From assembly GCA_017541325.1 (NCBI GenBank), contig JAFXZI010000007.1, forward strand, positions 31,875-95,874: a DNA stretch of 64,000 nt. The letters are read 5' to 3'. Both the position numbers and the translations under genes were made by a program. The notes under the pieces were generated by a model that worked only from the letters and a program-made list of their open reading frames with translations, did no database searches and was not told where the DNA came from. Positions 52,020 through 61,282 of the stretch are shown here, in pieces; positions within the stretch are counted from its first letter, which is position 1; each line of letters starts with the position of its first letter. The stretch is from Bacilli bacterium (GTDB lineage Bacteria; Bacillota_I; Bacilli_A; RF39; UBA660).

Positions 52020-53204
52020 ATGCAAGTTATAATGATTAAATATGGAGAATTAACTACAAAAAAAGGAAATAGAAAATTCTTTGTTAATACTCTATATGAT
52101 AATATTAAAGATAAATTAAAAGGGAAAGATGTTAAGGTACATAAAGACATCTCTAGAATGTATATAGAATTTGAAGATAAAGAATTAAATGGAATACTTG
52201 AAATAATCAATAATATATTTGGCATTCATGAATATGTAGTAGCGGATAGAGTATATAGTGAAATTGAAGATATTGATAATAAAGTAATTGAAGTTGCTAA
52301 AAATAGTAATAAAAAGACTTTTAAAATAGAAACAAAAAGAAGTGATAAATCTTTTCCAATTAACAGTGTAGAATTCTCATCTAGACTTGGAGGAGTAGTA
52401 CTTAAAAATGTTCCAGGAATTAAAGTAGATGTTAATAATCCAGAACTTACAATTCATGTAGAAATAAGAGAAGGATATACATATATTTATACAAATGAGT
52501 ACCAAGGATTAGGAGGATATCCTAGTGGTACTTTAGGTAAAGGACTTCTAATGTTAAGTGGTGGTATTGATTCTCCTGTTGCTGGATATCTTACTTTAAA
52601 AAGAGGTGTTGCACTAGATTGTATTTATTTTGAATCTATGCCACATACTTCAATTGAAGCTAGAAATAAAGTAATAGATCTTGCTAGAAAGATATCTAAA
52701 TATACACATAAAATCAATTTACATATCGTACCATTTACAGCACTACAAGAAGCAATATATCATTATGTAAGAGAAGACTATTGTATTACTATTATGAGAC
52801 GTATGATGTATCGTATTAGTGAAGAGGTTGCTAAGAGAAATAATTGTAAAGTTATTACAAATGGAGAATCTATTGGTCAAGTTGCATCTCAAACACTTAC
52901 TAGTATGTCAGTTATAAATAATGTTACTAATATGCCTATTATTAGACCTGTAGCATGTCTTGATAAACTTGAAATAATAGATATTGCTAAAAAAATAGAT
53001 ACATACGATATATCAATTCTTCCTTTTGAAGATTGTTGTACTATATTTGTTCCTAAGCATCCAGTAATTAATCCAAAATTAGAACAATGTTTAATTGAAG
53101 AAAATAAATTTGATTATGAAACACTTTTAAATGATTGCATAGAGAATATTAATACAATAGAAATAACTGAAAAAAAAGAAAATGATTATGAAGACTTATT
53201 ATAA
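52020..53204 (+). CDS. thiI: tRNA 4-thiouridine synthase ThiI
   Basis: 394 aa. N-terminal ferredoxin-like and THUMP domains (about 1-165) and a PP-loop ATP-binding domain with MLSGGIDSPVAGY (about 180). The short form without a rhodanese domain is usual in Firmicutes. It makes s4U8 in tRNA, and in some organisms thiamine thiazole. No partner cysteine desulfurase (nifZ/iscS) is adjacent, which would be the usual neighbour. The SD GAGGTGAT precedes the ATG. Confidence 0.95.
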   Translation: MQVIMIKYGELTTKKGNRKFFVNTLYDNIKDKLKGKDVKVHKDISRMYIEFEDKELNGILEIINNIFGIHEYVVADRVYSEIEDIDNKVIEVAKNSNKKTFKIETKRSDKSFPINSVEFSSRLGGVVLKNVPGIKVDVNNPELTIHVEIREGYTYIYTNEYQGLGGYPSGTLGKGLLMLSGGIDSPVAGYLTLKRGVALDCIYFESMPHTSIEARNKVIDLARKISKYTHKINLHIVPFTALQEAIYHYVREDYCITIMRRMMYRISEEVAKRNNCKVITNGESIGQVASQTLTSMSVINNVTNMPIIRPVACLDKLEIIDIAKKIDTYDISILPFEDCCTIFVPKHPVINPKLEQCLIEENKFDYETLLNDCIENINTIEITEKKENDYEDLL

Positions 53205-53214
53205 GTCTTTTTTT
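53191..53214 (+). terminator. Intrinsic terminator
   Basis: AAGACTTA-TTA-TAAGTCTT with T7, containing the thiI stop codon. Confidence 0.9.
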
Positions 53215-53238
53215 CTTTTAAAATTAAGGATATTATAG

Positions 53239-53244
53239 TATAAT
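53239..53244 (+). promoter_or_regulatory. -10 box of ackA operon
   Basis: TATAAT 25 bases before the ackA ATG; no obvious -35 or TG extension. Confidence 0.55.
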
Positions 53245-53269
53245 AAATGTGTTGAAAAGAGGGATTATT

Positions 53270-54448
53270 ATGAAAATTTTATCAATTAATACAGGGAGTA
53301 GTTCTCTAAAATTTAGTTTATTTAATATGGATACTGATGAAGTATTAGTATCAGGATTATTTGAAAGAATTGGAATAGATGGTTCTTGTTATACTATTAA
53401 GAATTCTGAATTTAAAATTAAAGAAGATGCAGAATTAAAAGATCATGCAGACGCTATTAAAATTCTTTTAGATAAATTAATAGAATTAAAAATAATCAGT
53501 AGTTATGATGAAATAGATGGAGTAGGACATAGAATAGTTCAAGGTGCAGATCATTATGATAAATCAGTTATTATTACTGATGAAGTACTAGAAGATATTA
53601 TTAAATTATCTGATTTAGCACCACTTCATAATCCAGCACATGCTATTGGTATTAAAGCATTTAAAAGTATTCTTCCTAATACACCAATGGTAGCAGTATT
53701 TGACACTGCTTTCCATCAAACAATGTCAAAAGATAAATTCTTATATGCTGTTCCATATGAATGGTATGAAAAACATGGTGTAAGAAGATATGGAGCTCAT
53801 GGAACTAGTCATAATTATATTAGTCAAACAATTAGTAAAGAATTAGGTAGAGATGATTTAAAAGTTATTTCTTGCCACTTAGGACAAGGTGCTAGTGTAA
53901 CTGCAATAGATTCAGGAAAATGTGTTAATACATCTATGGGATTTACTCCACTAGCTGGACTTGTTATGGGTACACGTTCAGGAGATATTGATGTTTCTTT
54001 AGTTCCATATGTTATGGAAAAAGAAGGATTAAGTGCTGGTGAAGTAGTAACTGCTCTTAATAAAAAATCAGGATTCTTAGGAATTAGTGGAGTAAGTAGT
54101 GATTCAAGAGATATTGAAGCAGGAATTAAAGAAGGAAACGAAAGATGTAAGATTGCTGAAGAAATGTTCGTTAATTCTGTAGTTAAATATATTGCAGAAT
54201 ATTATGTTGAATTAGGTGGATGCGATGTTATAGTATTTACTGCTGGTATTGGAGAAAACAGTGCTGCAACTCGTGAAGCAATTGCTGAAAAACTTGCTGT
54301 TTTAGGCGTAAAAATAGATAAAAAAGCTAATGATGTTCGCGGAGAATTAAAATGTATCAGTGCAAAAGATTCTAAAATTAAATTATATTTAGTTCCAACT
54401 AATGAGGAACTTATGATTGCCAAAGATACATTAGCTTTAATTAAATAG
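53270..54448 (+). CDS. ackA: Acetate kinase
   Basis: 392 aa, standard length. N-terminal NTGSSSLKFSLF, the catalytic region VFDTAFHQTM, and C-terminal VFTAGIGENSAATRE are all present. Converts acetyl phosphate and ADP to acetate and ATP, the last energy-yielding step of acetate fermentation. ATG 53270 follows the SD AGAGGGAT; an upstream TTG is not needed. No pta gene is in the window. Followed 11 bases on by the DHH phosphoesterase gene, so probably one operon. Confidence 0.97.
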   Translation: MKILSINTGSSSLKFSLFNMDTDEVLVSGLFERIGIDGSCYTIKNSEFKIKEDAELKDHADAIKILLDKLIELKIISSYDEIDGVGHRIVQGADHYDKSVIITDEVLEDIIKLSDLAPLHNPAHAIGIKAFKSILPNTPMVAVFDTAFHQTMSKDKFLYAVPYEWYEKHGVRRYGAHGTSHNYISQTISKELGRDDLKVISCHLGQGASVTAIDSGKCVNTSMGFTPLAGLVMGTRSGDIDVSLVPYVMEKEGLSAGEVVTALNKKSGFLGISGVSSDSRDIEAGIKEGNERCKIAEEMFVNSVVKYIAEYYVELGGCDVIVFTAGIGENSAATREAIAEKLAVLGVKIDKKANDVRGELKCISAKDSKIKLYLVPTNEELMIAKDTLALIK

Positions 54449-54459
54449 ATTGGAAAAAT

Positions 54460-55419
54460 ATGAAAGAGATTCTAGAATTAATAGAAAATTATAATAATAT
54501 AGTTATTGCGAGACATACAGGAGCTGATCCAGACGCTTTATGTAGTCAAATAGCATTAAGAGAATTAATAAAAATTAATTATCCAAATAAAGATGTTTAT
54601 GCTGTTGGAGCAGTTAGTTCAAGATATAAATATCTTCCTAAATTAGATAAGACTCCAGAAGAGAATAAAGGATTATTAATTGTAGTTGATACTCCTGATA
54701 GAAAAAGAGTTGATATTAAAAGTATGGATGGTTTTGAAAAGACTTTAAAAATAGATCATCATCCATTCTTTGAAAAGTATTGTGATGTAGAATATATTGA
54801 TGATAAATCTTCTTCTGCATCAGAAATAATATTTGATTTTGCTGATAAGAACAATTTAATAATTAATGAAGAAATAGCAAAATTAGTATTTATGGGAATA
54901 GTATCTGATACTAATAGATTCTTATATTCTACTAACGCAAAGACTTTTGAATTAGTTAATAGATTGTTAGTAGAGTATAATTTAGATTTAAAAAGTTTAT
55001 ATGAAAACATCTTCTTAAGACCTTTAAAAGAAATAAAATTACAAGGTTATATAGAACAACATCTAACTGTTACAGAAAATGGACTTGCTTATATACTTCT
55101 TACTGACGATGTTATAAAAGAATTAGGAGTAGACGTTGCATCTGCTGGTAATTTAATAAATAATTTTAATAATATCGAAGAAGTAATTGTTTGGGTAATG
55201 ATATCTGAAGATGTTAAAAATAACATGTTTAAATTTAATATTAGATCTCGCGGACCAGTTATAAATTCTGCAGCTGAAAAGTATAACGGTGGAGGACACA
55301 AATATGCATCAGGTGCAAGAGTTTATGATAGATCAGATGTTGATAAATTAATTAATGAATTAGATAATGTTTGTAAAGATTATAATATGAGTAAAGAGGT
55401 GGATTATGAAGATAAATAG
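54460..55419 (+). CDS. nrnA: DHH-family phosphoesterase (NrnA-like)
   Basis: 319 aa, normal NrnA length. DHH domain with ARHTGADPDALCSQ, VVDTPD and the DHHPF motif (metal-binding), then a DHHA1 domain with GGGHKYASGA near the C-terminus. NrnA degrades very short RNA and pAp to mononucleotides. It overlaps the next gene by 14 bases, which strongly suggests translational coupling. There is no SD of note before its ATG, consistent with coupling to ackA. Confidence 0.92.
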   Translation: MKEILELIENYNNIVIARHTGADPDALCSQIALRELIKINYPNKDVYAVGAVSSRYKYLPKLDKTPEENKGLLIVVDTPDRKRVDIKSMDGFEKTLKIDHHPFFEKYCDVEYIDDKSSSASEIIFDFADKNNLIINEEIAKLVFMGIVSDTNRFLYSTNAKTFELVNRLLVEYNLDLKSLYENIFLRPLKEIKLQGYIEQHLTVTENGLAYILLTDDVIKELGVDVASAGNLINNFNNIEEVIVWVMISEDVKNNMFKFNIRSRGPVINSAAEKYNGGGHKYASGARVYDRSDVDKLINELDNVCKDYNMSKEVDYEDK

Positions 55420-55999
55420 TGTTAATCTTGCAGTTACTGCAGTAAGATTTAGTCAATATCCAGAAGACTATTTACCTGAGTTTTTAATGGTAGGTAGAAG
55501 TAACGTTGGAAAGAGTAGTTTTGTTAATACTCTTATAAATCGTAAAAATTTAGCAAGAATTTCTTCTCGTCCAGGAAAAACCCAAACTTTAAACTTCTAT
55601 ATTGTAAATGATACTTTTTATTTAGTAGATGTTCCAGGATATGGATATGCTTTAGTAGATAAAAAGAAACAACAAAAATTTGGCCTTATGATAGAAGAAT
55701 ATATTAAGAAAAGACAACAATTAAAAAGAGTGTTTTTACTAGTTGATTTTCGTCATAAACCAACTGAAGATGATTTACTTATGTATAATTTCTTAAAATA
55801 TTATAATATTCCTGTTACAGTAGTTGCGACTAAAGTAGATAAAGTACCAACATCTAAAAAGGATAAAACATATAAACAATTAACTGATACTTTAAATTTA
55901 GTAGTTGGAGATGATATTGTATTATTTTCAAGTGTAACTAAACAAGGAAGAGATGAAATACTTACAAAGATAGATAACTTGTCTGTAGACGTTATCTAG
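55406..55999 (+). CDS. ysxC: Ribosome biogenesis GTP-binding protein YsxC/EngB
   Basis: 197 aa. Full GTPase set: G1 GRSNVGKSSFVN, G3 DVPGYGYA, G4 TKVDKV and G5 SSVT. YsxC acts in assembly of the large ribosomal subunit. The start ATG follows AGAGGTGGAT and lies inside the end of the nrnA gene. Its neighbour der (engA) is another ribosome-assembly GTPase, so the operon groups two factors of the same process. Confidence 0.96.
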   Translation: MKINSVNLAVTAVRFSQYPEDYLPEFLMVGRSNVGKSSFVNTLINRKNLARISSRPGKTQTLNFYIVNDTFYLVDVPGYGYALVDKKKQQKFGLMIEEYIKKRQQLKRVFLLVDFRHKPTEDDLLMYNFLKYYNIPVTVVATKVDKVPTSKKDKTYKQLTDTLNLVVGDDIVLFSSVTKQGRDEILTKIDNLSVDVI

Positions 56000-56025
56000 T
56001 CTTTTTATATAAAGGAGGTGAACTT

Positions 56026-57333
56026 ATGAAATTACCAATAGTTGCATTAGTTGGAAGACCTAATGTTGGAAAAAGTACTATTTTTAATAGAATAGTTGGA
56101 TCACGTATGGCAATTATTGAAGATACTCCAGGAGTTACTAGAGATAGAATTTATGGAGAAGGTACTTTTAATAATTATAGATTTAATGTAATTGATACTG
56201 GTGGTATTGATGTAGCTAAAGAATTATTTAACGATGAAATAAGAGTTCAAGCAGAATTAGCTATAGATGAGGCAGATGTTGTTGTATTTGTTGTTGATGG
56301 TAAAGAAGGAATAACTCCAAATGATATAGAAGTTAGAGATATGTTAAGAAAAGCCAAGAAAAGAGTTGTGGTCGCTATCAATAAAGTGGATTCTAAGAGT
56401 TATTTAGAACATGAATACGATTTTTATGAATTAGGTTTTTCTGAGTATATTCCTGTTAGTGGTGAATCTGGTAGTGGCTTCTATGAACTTATGGAAGCAA
56501 TTACAAAAGATTTTAAGCCATTAGAAGATGAAGAAGATACAAGACTTAAATTTTCTGTTGTAGGACGTCCTAACGTTGGTAAAAGTAGTTTGATTAACGC
56601 TCTTTTAAATGAAGATAGAGTTATAGTTAGTGATGTATCCGGTACAACTAGAGATGCAGTAGATACTGTAATGAAATATAATGGAGAAGAATATGTAGTA
56701 ATAGATACTGCTGGTATGCGTAAAAAAGGAAGAGTATATGAATCAATTGAAAAATATTCATTACTTAGAAGTATGCAAGCAATTGATAGAAGTGATATTT
56801 GTCTTCTTGTAGTTAATGCCGAAGAAGGTATTATAGAGCATGATAAACATATTGCTGGATATGTTCTTGAAAAAGGAAAGGGACTAATCATAGTAGTTAA
56901 CAAATGGGATACAGTAAGTGATAAAACAACAACTAATGATTTCTTAAAACTAATACGTAATGAATTTCAATTTATTACATATTGTCCTGTAGTATTTTGT
57001 AGTGCTCTTACAAAAAAAAGAGTTCATATGATTATGCCAGAAATTATTAAAGTTGGAGAAAATATTAAAAGAGAAATTAAAACTAGTGTATTAAATGATG
57101 TAGTTATGGATGCTTATCAATTAAATTTACCTCCTTCGTATAAAGGAAAAAGATTAAAAATATTCTTTACTAATCAATCTGGTACTAAGCCTCCTAAATT
57201 TACATTTCATGTTAATAGTAAAAAACTAGTACATTTCTCATATGAAAGATATTTAGAAAATAAATTAAGAGAGAATTTTGAATTAGAAGGAACTCCAATA
57301 ATATTACAATTTAAAAATAAAGATGAGAGTTAG
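56026..57333 (+). CDS. der: Ribosome-associated GTPase Der/EngA
   Basis: 435 aa. Two GTPase domains: GRPNVGKSTIFNR...DTGGI...NKVD (about 1-165) and GRPNVGKSSLINA...DTAGM...NKWD (about 178-350), then a KH-like C-terminal domain (about 355-435). Der is essential for 50S assembly. The SD AAAGGAGGTGAA is close to perfect. It follows ysxC by 26 bases. Confidence 0.97.
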   Translation: MKLPIVALVGRPNVGKSTIFNRIVGSRMAIIEDTPGVTRDRIYGEGTFNNYRFNVIDTGGIDVAKELFNDEIRVQAELAIDEADVVVFVVDGKEGITPNDIEVRDMLRKAKKRVVVAINKVDSKSYLEHEYDFYELGFSEYIPVSGESGSGFYELMEAITKDFKPLEDEEDTRLKFSVVGRPNVGKSSLINALLNEDRVIVSDVSGTTRDAVDTVMKYNGEEYVVIDTAGMRKKGRVYESIEKYSLLRSMQAIDRSDICLLVVNAEEGIIEHDKHIAGYVLEKGKGLIIVVNKWDTVSDKTTTNDFLKLIRNEFQFITYCPVVFCSALTKKRVHMIMPEIIKVGENIKREIKTSVLNDVVMDAYQLNLPPSYKGKRLKIFFTNQSGTKPPKFTFHVNSKKLVHFSYERYLENKLRENFELEGTPIILQFKNKDES

Positions 57334-57341
57334 ATGATAAT

Positions 57342-57980
57342 ATGAAAAGTTTTGATGAAAGATTAAGAGAATATAATAGGAAACTAGCAAGCAATCCGGA
57401 TTTAGTAGATGGAATAAATAATCATAAAAATAATAGTCCAAGAGCAAAAGAAGTAATTTTTTCTCCAGCAACCGAAACTGAACTTTTGTTAGCTGATAAG
57501 GTTACGACTCTTTTTCTAGAAGTAATTGATTTAAATGATAGAATACATATGCTAGAAATACCTAAATTTGAAGATGTAGAATACTTCTCTTACTTAACTG
57601 ATTTAACAGTAGCTTTAAAAGAAGGAAGAAGAGACGAAATAGAAAGAATAAAGGATACATTTAGTAATATGACTCCAGAACAATTTGGAGAAATGTTTTT
57701 TGATTCTCTTTTATTGTTATTAGATAATCCTTTTCATACATTAGAACGAATTCAAGAAAAAACTGGAATAACTGATGAAGAAGAATTTCAAGGATATCGT
57801 AATTTAGCTGATAAAATCATAAATAATATTGGAGATTTAGGAAGTGACATTGATAAGGTATTAGAAAATCCTGAAGCAATAGATAATGTTAGTCGAGTAG
57901 TCGATTCATTTGATGCTAGATATAAAGCTACTATTTCTAAAAAAAGATCAAGACAAAAAACAATATATGATAATAAATAA
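57342..57980 (+). CDS. Hypothetical protein downstream of der
   Basis: 212 aa, acidic and mostly helical, no membrane helix, no recognised motif. It begins 8 bases after the der stop with a weak SD, so it is a coupled distal gene of the ackA-nrnA-ysxC-der operon. No terminator is visible after it. Function unknown. Confidence 0.72.
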   Translation: MKSFDERLREYNRKLASNPDLVDGINNHKNNSPRAKEVIFSPATETELLLADKVTTLFLEVIDLNDRIHMLEIPKFEDVEYFSYLTDLTVALKEGRRDEIERIKDTFSNMTPEQFGEMFFDSLLLLLDNPFHTLERIQEKTGITDEEEFQGYRNLADKIINNIGDLGSDIDKVLENPEAIDNVSRVVDSFDARYKATISKKRSRQKTIYDNK

Positions 57981-58033
57981 ATGTAATAATAATGTAAATT
58001 AAAACTGTTTTTAAATAATACTTTTAATAATTA

Positions 58034-58042
58034 TGCTAAAAT
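58034..58042 (+). promoter_or_regulatory. Extended -10 promoter of phosphorelay pair
   Basis: TGC-TAAAAT, 17 bases before the ATG at 58060. Confidence 0.55.
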
Positions 58043-58059
58043 GATATTAGGAGGGTTAT

Positions 58060-58419
58060 ATGAAAACAGTTGATTTTTTAAAAAATAATAATATTGATGT
58101 TGATCATGGACTAGAATTACTAGGAGATATAGATTTTTATAATGAGACTATGACTGATTTTTATAATTCTTACAACGAACGAGTTACTAATTTAACAAAT
58201 TATAAAAACAGTAACGATACAGAAAACTACGGAATTCTAGCACATGCTATAAAAAGTGATTGTAAGTATTTAGGTATTATGAGTTTTGCTGATATGTCTT
58301 ATAATCATGAAATGGCTGGTAAATCAGCAGATATAAATTTTATTAATACTAATTTTGATGCTTATATAGCTGAATATACAAGAATAATAAATATATTAAA
58401 AGAATATTTGGAGGTTTAA
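58060..58419 (+). CDS. Histidine phosphotransfer (Hpt) domain protein
   Basis: 119 aa, stand-alone Hpt: the phosphorylatable H62 lies in AHAIKSDCKYLG, which fits the AHxLKGxxxxLG pattern; the rest is helical. It would pass phosphate between receiver domains in a multistep relay. The SD TAGGAGGGTT precedes the ATG. A receiver gene follows 1 base after its stop. No histidine kinase gene is in the window, so the phosphate source is elsewhere. Confidence 0.85.
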   Translation: MKTVDFLKNNNIDVDHGLELLGDIDFYNETMTDFYNSYNERVTNLTNYKNSNDTENYGILAHAIKSDCKYLGIMSFADMSYNHEMAGKSADINFINTNFDAYIAEYTRIINILKEYLEV

Positions 58420-58420
58420 C

Positions 58421-58804
58421 ATGAAAACAATAATTGTTGCAGATGATTCTAGTATTATACTTAATGTTGCAAAGAAAGCCTTTGATGGGGAATATAATGT
58501 AGTTGGTGCTGCTAACGGAGAAGAAGCAATTAAATATATTGAGACAAATAATTTGTCTGATGTAGTTGGAATGCTTCTTGATTTAAATATGCCTAAAGTA
58601 GATGGATATCAAGTATTAGATTATTTAAAAACTAGAAACTTATTTAAAACAGTCCCTGTATCTATAATTACTGGAGAAGATGATATGGAAAATATTTCAA
58701 AAGCGTTTGAATATCCTATTATAGATGTACTAAAAAAACCATTTACTATAGATAATGTTAGAAAGATTATTGAAAAGACTATTAGTATCTCTGAAATAAA
58801 CTAG
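58421..58804 (+). CDS. Stand-alone response-regulator receiver
   Basis: 127 aa, CheY-like, no output domain. Acidic pair D8-D9 (VADDS), phosphoacceptor D54 (LLDLNMP), T84 (SIITGE) and the conserved lysine in LKKPF are all present, so it should be phosphorylatable. Its receiver resembles the one inside the next gene (same DLNMP, VLDYL and KPF context), which suggests duplication. Co-transcribed with the Hpt gene. Confidence 0.93.
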   Translation: MKTIIVADDSSIILNVAKKAFDGEYNVVGAANGEEAIKYIETNNLSDVVGMLLDLNMPKVDGYQVLDYLKTRNLFKTVPVSIITGEDDMENISKAFEYPIIDVLKKPFTIDNVRKIIEKTISISEIN

Positions 58805-58824
58805 ACTATTATAGTCTTTTTTTT
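58804..58824 (+). terminator. Intrinsic terminator
   Basis: AGACTAT-T-ATAGTCT with a run of eight T. Confidence 0.8.
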
Positions 58825-58832
58825 ATTGATTG

Positions 58833-58841
58833 TGTTATAAT
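58833..58841 (+). promoter_or_regulatory. Extended -10 promoter
   Basis: TGT-TATAAT, 22 bases before the ATG at 58864. Confidence 0.75.
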
Positions 58842-58863
58842 TAAGAAAATAGGAGTTGGTTAC

Positions 58864-60504
58864 ATGAACGATAATAGTTATATTGATTCAATTATTAGTA
58901 GTATTCCTGATGTTTTTTACAAGATCTATGTAGTTGATACATTAAAGGATATAATATCTGAATACAGTTATAAAGATAGTAAATTAGATTGTACAAATAC
59001 AATGGCATTTACAAGTTTTTATAGTGAATTAAATGAAAGGGTTCATCCAGAAGATTTAAAAGGATATATAGATAATTTAAATATAAATACTATTGAATCA
59101 AGTGAGACTGGAGAAATTAGATATAAATATCGTGAAAAAGAAAATGATAATTATAAATGGTACAACAATATCGTTAAGGTAATCACTAATAAAGAAAATA
59201 GAAAAGTAGTTTTACTTTTAATAGAAGAATTAAATGATAATAAAGAAACAAATGATCAATCTAAAAAAGAATTAGAACTTGAGAAAAAAGAACAAATGAT
59301 TTTTGATCGTGTATGTGATACTCTTCAACAATTAAATAGAATTATTAATATTAATTGTTCTTCTCATAATCCTGAAATAAAAAGTATTACTGAATATATG
59401 AGTGGATCAATAAGCGAACTTACTTCTGAATTTCCTGAAATAGGAGAAAGAATGAGTAAAGAACTTATTACTAATGTTAATGAAGGTGAAAAAGCATTAA
59501 TTATAGTAGATGATGATGCGGTTACTAGAAAGATTCTTGAAAGAGCATTTAAAGATTTATATAAAGTAATAGTATGTGATGGTGGTCAAGAAGTAATAGA
59601 CTTACTTGAAAAGAATTATGATAGTAATAGTATAGATAAAAAATATAAAATTATTGGATTATTCTTAGATTTAAATATGCCTGGAGTTAATGGATTTGAT
59701 GTTCTAGATTATATGAATGGAAAAAATCTTATTAATAGACTTCCAGTCGTTATTATTTCTGGTGATGAACTAGAAGCAAGAGAAAAAGCATATATGTATC
59801 CAATCGCAGACGTTCTAGAAAAACCATTTAATATAAATATAGTTAAACATAGAATGATTAATCTTATTAAATTATATAAGGCAAATAATTCATTAAATGA
59901 AATAGTTTTAAATCAACATGAAGATATTAAAAATGTTTTAAGATTACTTGTTAAATCATATTTATTAGATTGTGATGCAACTATAAAGAAAATGTGTGCA
60001 TATATGCATGTATTAATGCAACAAGTAAGTAATGATTATTCCGAATATAGAGTAGATGAATCAAGACTAGAAAAAATAACAGAAGCTACAAAATACTATA
60101 ATATTGGATTATTTACTCTACCTAAAACAATTCTAAATAAAAAAGATTTTAGTAAGGAAGAATTGCAAATAATTAAGAGTCATCCTCAAATAGGAATTAA
60201 TATATTTGAGAGTGTTCTATATCATAGTATAGATCGTATTTTTAATCACTATGCAGAAGATATGATTCTAAATCATGAAGAAAAATATGATGGTACTGGA
60301 TATCCTAATGGAATATCAGGAGATCAAATACCAGTTGTTGCTCAAGTATTATCTGTTGTTATTGAATATAATGATTTGAAATTAAGAGGAATTGATAATA
60401 TATATGAGGAAATTAAAAAAGAATCTGGTAAGAAATTTAATCCTAAAATAGTAGATTCTTTAGGTAAAGTTTTAACTGAATTTGATAATATAAGTAAAAT
60501 ATAA
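58864..60504 (+). CDS. PAS-REC-HD-GYP-like regulator with altered HD dyad
   Basis: 546 aa. PAS-like domain (about 1-125), helical linker, receiver (about 210-335; D216-D218, phosphoacceptor D269 in LFLDLNMP, K320 in LEKPF), then an HD-GYP fold (about 345-546). The GYP part is kept (HEEKYDGTGYP, 471-481), but where HDIGK is expected the sequence reads Y412-N413-IGLF, so the metal dyad is gone. It is thus unlikely to hydrolyse cyclic-di-GMP. The SD TAGGAG precedes the ATG. Confidence 0.85.
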   Translation: MNDNSYIDSIISSIPDVFYKIYVVDTLKDIISEYSYKDSKLDCTNTMAFTSFYSELNERVHPEDLKGYIDNLNINTIESSETGEIRYKYREKENDNYKWYNNIVKVITNKENRKVVLLLIEELNDNKETNDQSKKELELEKKEQMIFDRVCDTLQQLNRIININCSSHNPEIKSITEYMSGSISELTSEFPEIGERMSKELITNVNEGEKALIIVDDDAVTRKILERAFKDLYKVIVCDGGQEVIDLLEKNYDSNSIDKKYKIIGLFLDLNMPGVNGFDVLDYMNGKNLINRLPVVIISGDELEAREKAYMYPIADVLEKPFNINIVKHRMINLIKLYKANNSLNEIVLNQHEDIKNVLRLLVKSYLLDCDATIKKMCAYMHVLMQQVSNDYSEYRVDESRLEKITEATKYYNIGLFTLPKTILNKKDFSKEELQIIKSHPQIGINIFESVLYHSIDRIFNHYAEDMILNHEEKYDGTGYPNGISGDQIPVVAQVLSVVIEYNDLKLRGIDNIYEEIKKESGKKFNPKIVDSLGKVLTEFDNISKI

Positions 60505-60528
60505 AAAAGACCATGCGGTCTTTTTTTT
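60504..60528. terminator. Bidirectional terminator
   Basis: AAAAAGACC-ATGC-GGTCTTTTT with flanking A and T runs. Confidence 0.9.
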
Positions 60529-61210
60529 ATGGATCAATTATTCCTAGGTTTGCTAGTTCTCCAATAATTATATTAGAACATTTAGTAATTCCATTTTTAA
60601 ATTCTAATTCTTTATATACTATAAGTTCATAATCAAAATCATTAGTAGATTCAAAGTTATCATAATCTATTGCTTCATTAAGTCCATCAAATTCTATTTC
60701 ATCCATTACAGGTAGTCTACTTAATTCTCTATTTGATAAAGGTCTCAATTCATTTAATTTATAGTCTTTAGCTAAATATGTAACTATTTTCATTGTTTCT
60801 TTTTTTAATAGTTCTTTTCTAACTCCATGAGGGCCATTTACTAATCTTCCATTTAATAATCTAATTGAACCATCTTTATTAAAATAATTATAAAAAATTA
60901 GATATCTCCAAAAAAAGTCAGTCATTAAATGAACTAAATATCCAACCATAAAAGGATTATCTTTTTTGGGATTATATTTGGCATAAAAATCTAAATATAA
61001 TTCTATATACTTATCTTTAGGTGAAAAATGTGAATAACATCTCTTTTGTTTTTTTGGAAGAGTTGAATTTTTAAACCTTTCTGTATTTTTCCAACTATCA
61101 GGAGCGATACATCCTACTTCAAATAAATATTTATCTTCATCACTTGTATATAAATCAGTCATTTCTAATATTTTTTTAGCAACACATCTATGTATAGTAG
61201 CTGCTGGCAT
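60527..61210 (-). CDS. Zinc-dependent phospholipase C family protein
   Basis: 227 aa. Matches the Zn_dep_PLPC family: N-terminal MPAATIHRCVAKKIL, then CIAPDSWKN, FSPKDKYIELYLDFY and YLVHLMTDFFWR with histidine and aspartate ligands. Related proteins may be true phospholipases or non-secreted paralogues; no signal peptide is present here, so cytosolic location is likely. The SD GAGGGTGAT precedes the ATG. Convergent with the previous regulator gene. Activity not assured. Confidence 0.85.
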   Translation of the reverse strand: MPAATIHRCVAKKILEMTDLYTSDEDKYLFEVGCIAPDSWKNTERFKNSTLPKKQKRCYSHFSPKDKYIELYLDFYAKYNPKKDNPFMVGYLVHLMTDFFWRYLIFYNYFNKDGSIRLLNGRLVNGPHGVRKELLKKETMKIVTYLAKDYKLNELRPLSNRELSRLPVMDEIEFDGLNEAIDYDNFESTNDFDYELIVYKELEFKNGITKCSNIIIGELANLGIIDP

Positions 61211-61258
61211 CTAATCACCCTCTATTCTTATATAATAATATCAAATTTTAATAAATAA

Positions 61259-61267
61259 TGCTATAAT
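61259..61267 (+). promoter_or_regulatory. Extended -10 promoter of the SseB operon
   Basis: TGC-TATAAT, 15 bases before the ATG. Confidence 0.75.
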
Positions 61268-61282
61268 CTAATTGGTGATATT

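Noticed and set aside
55985..56010. Terminator between ysxC and der
   Set aside because: Only four pairs (AGAC/GTCT) with a short T run; der follows within 26 bases and is probably co-transcribed.
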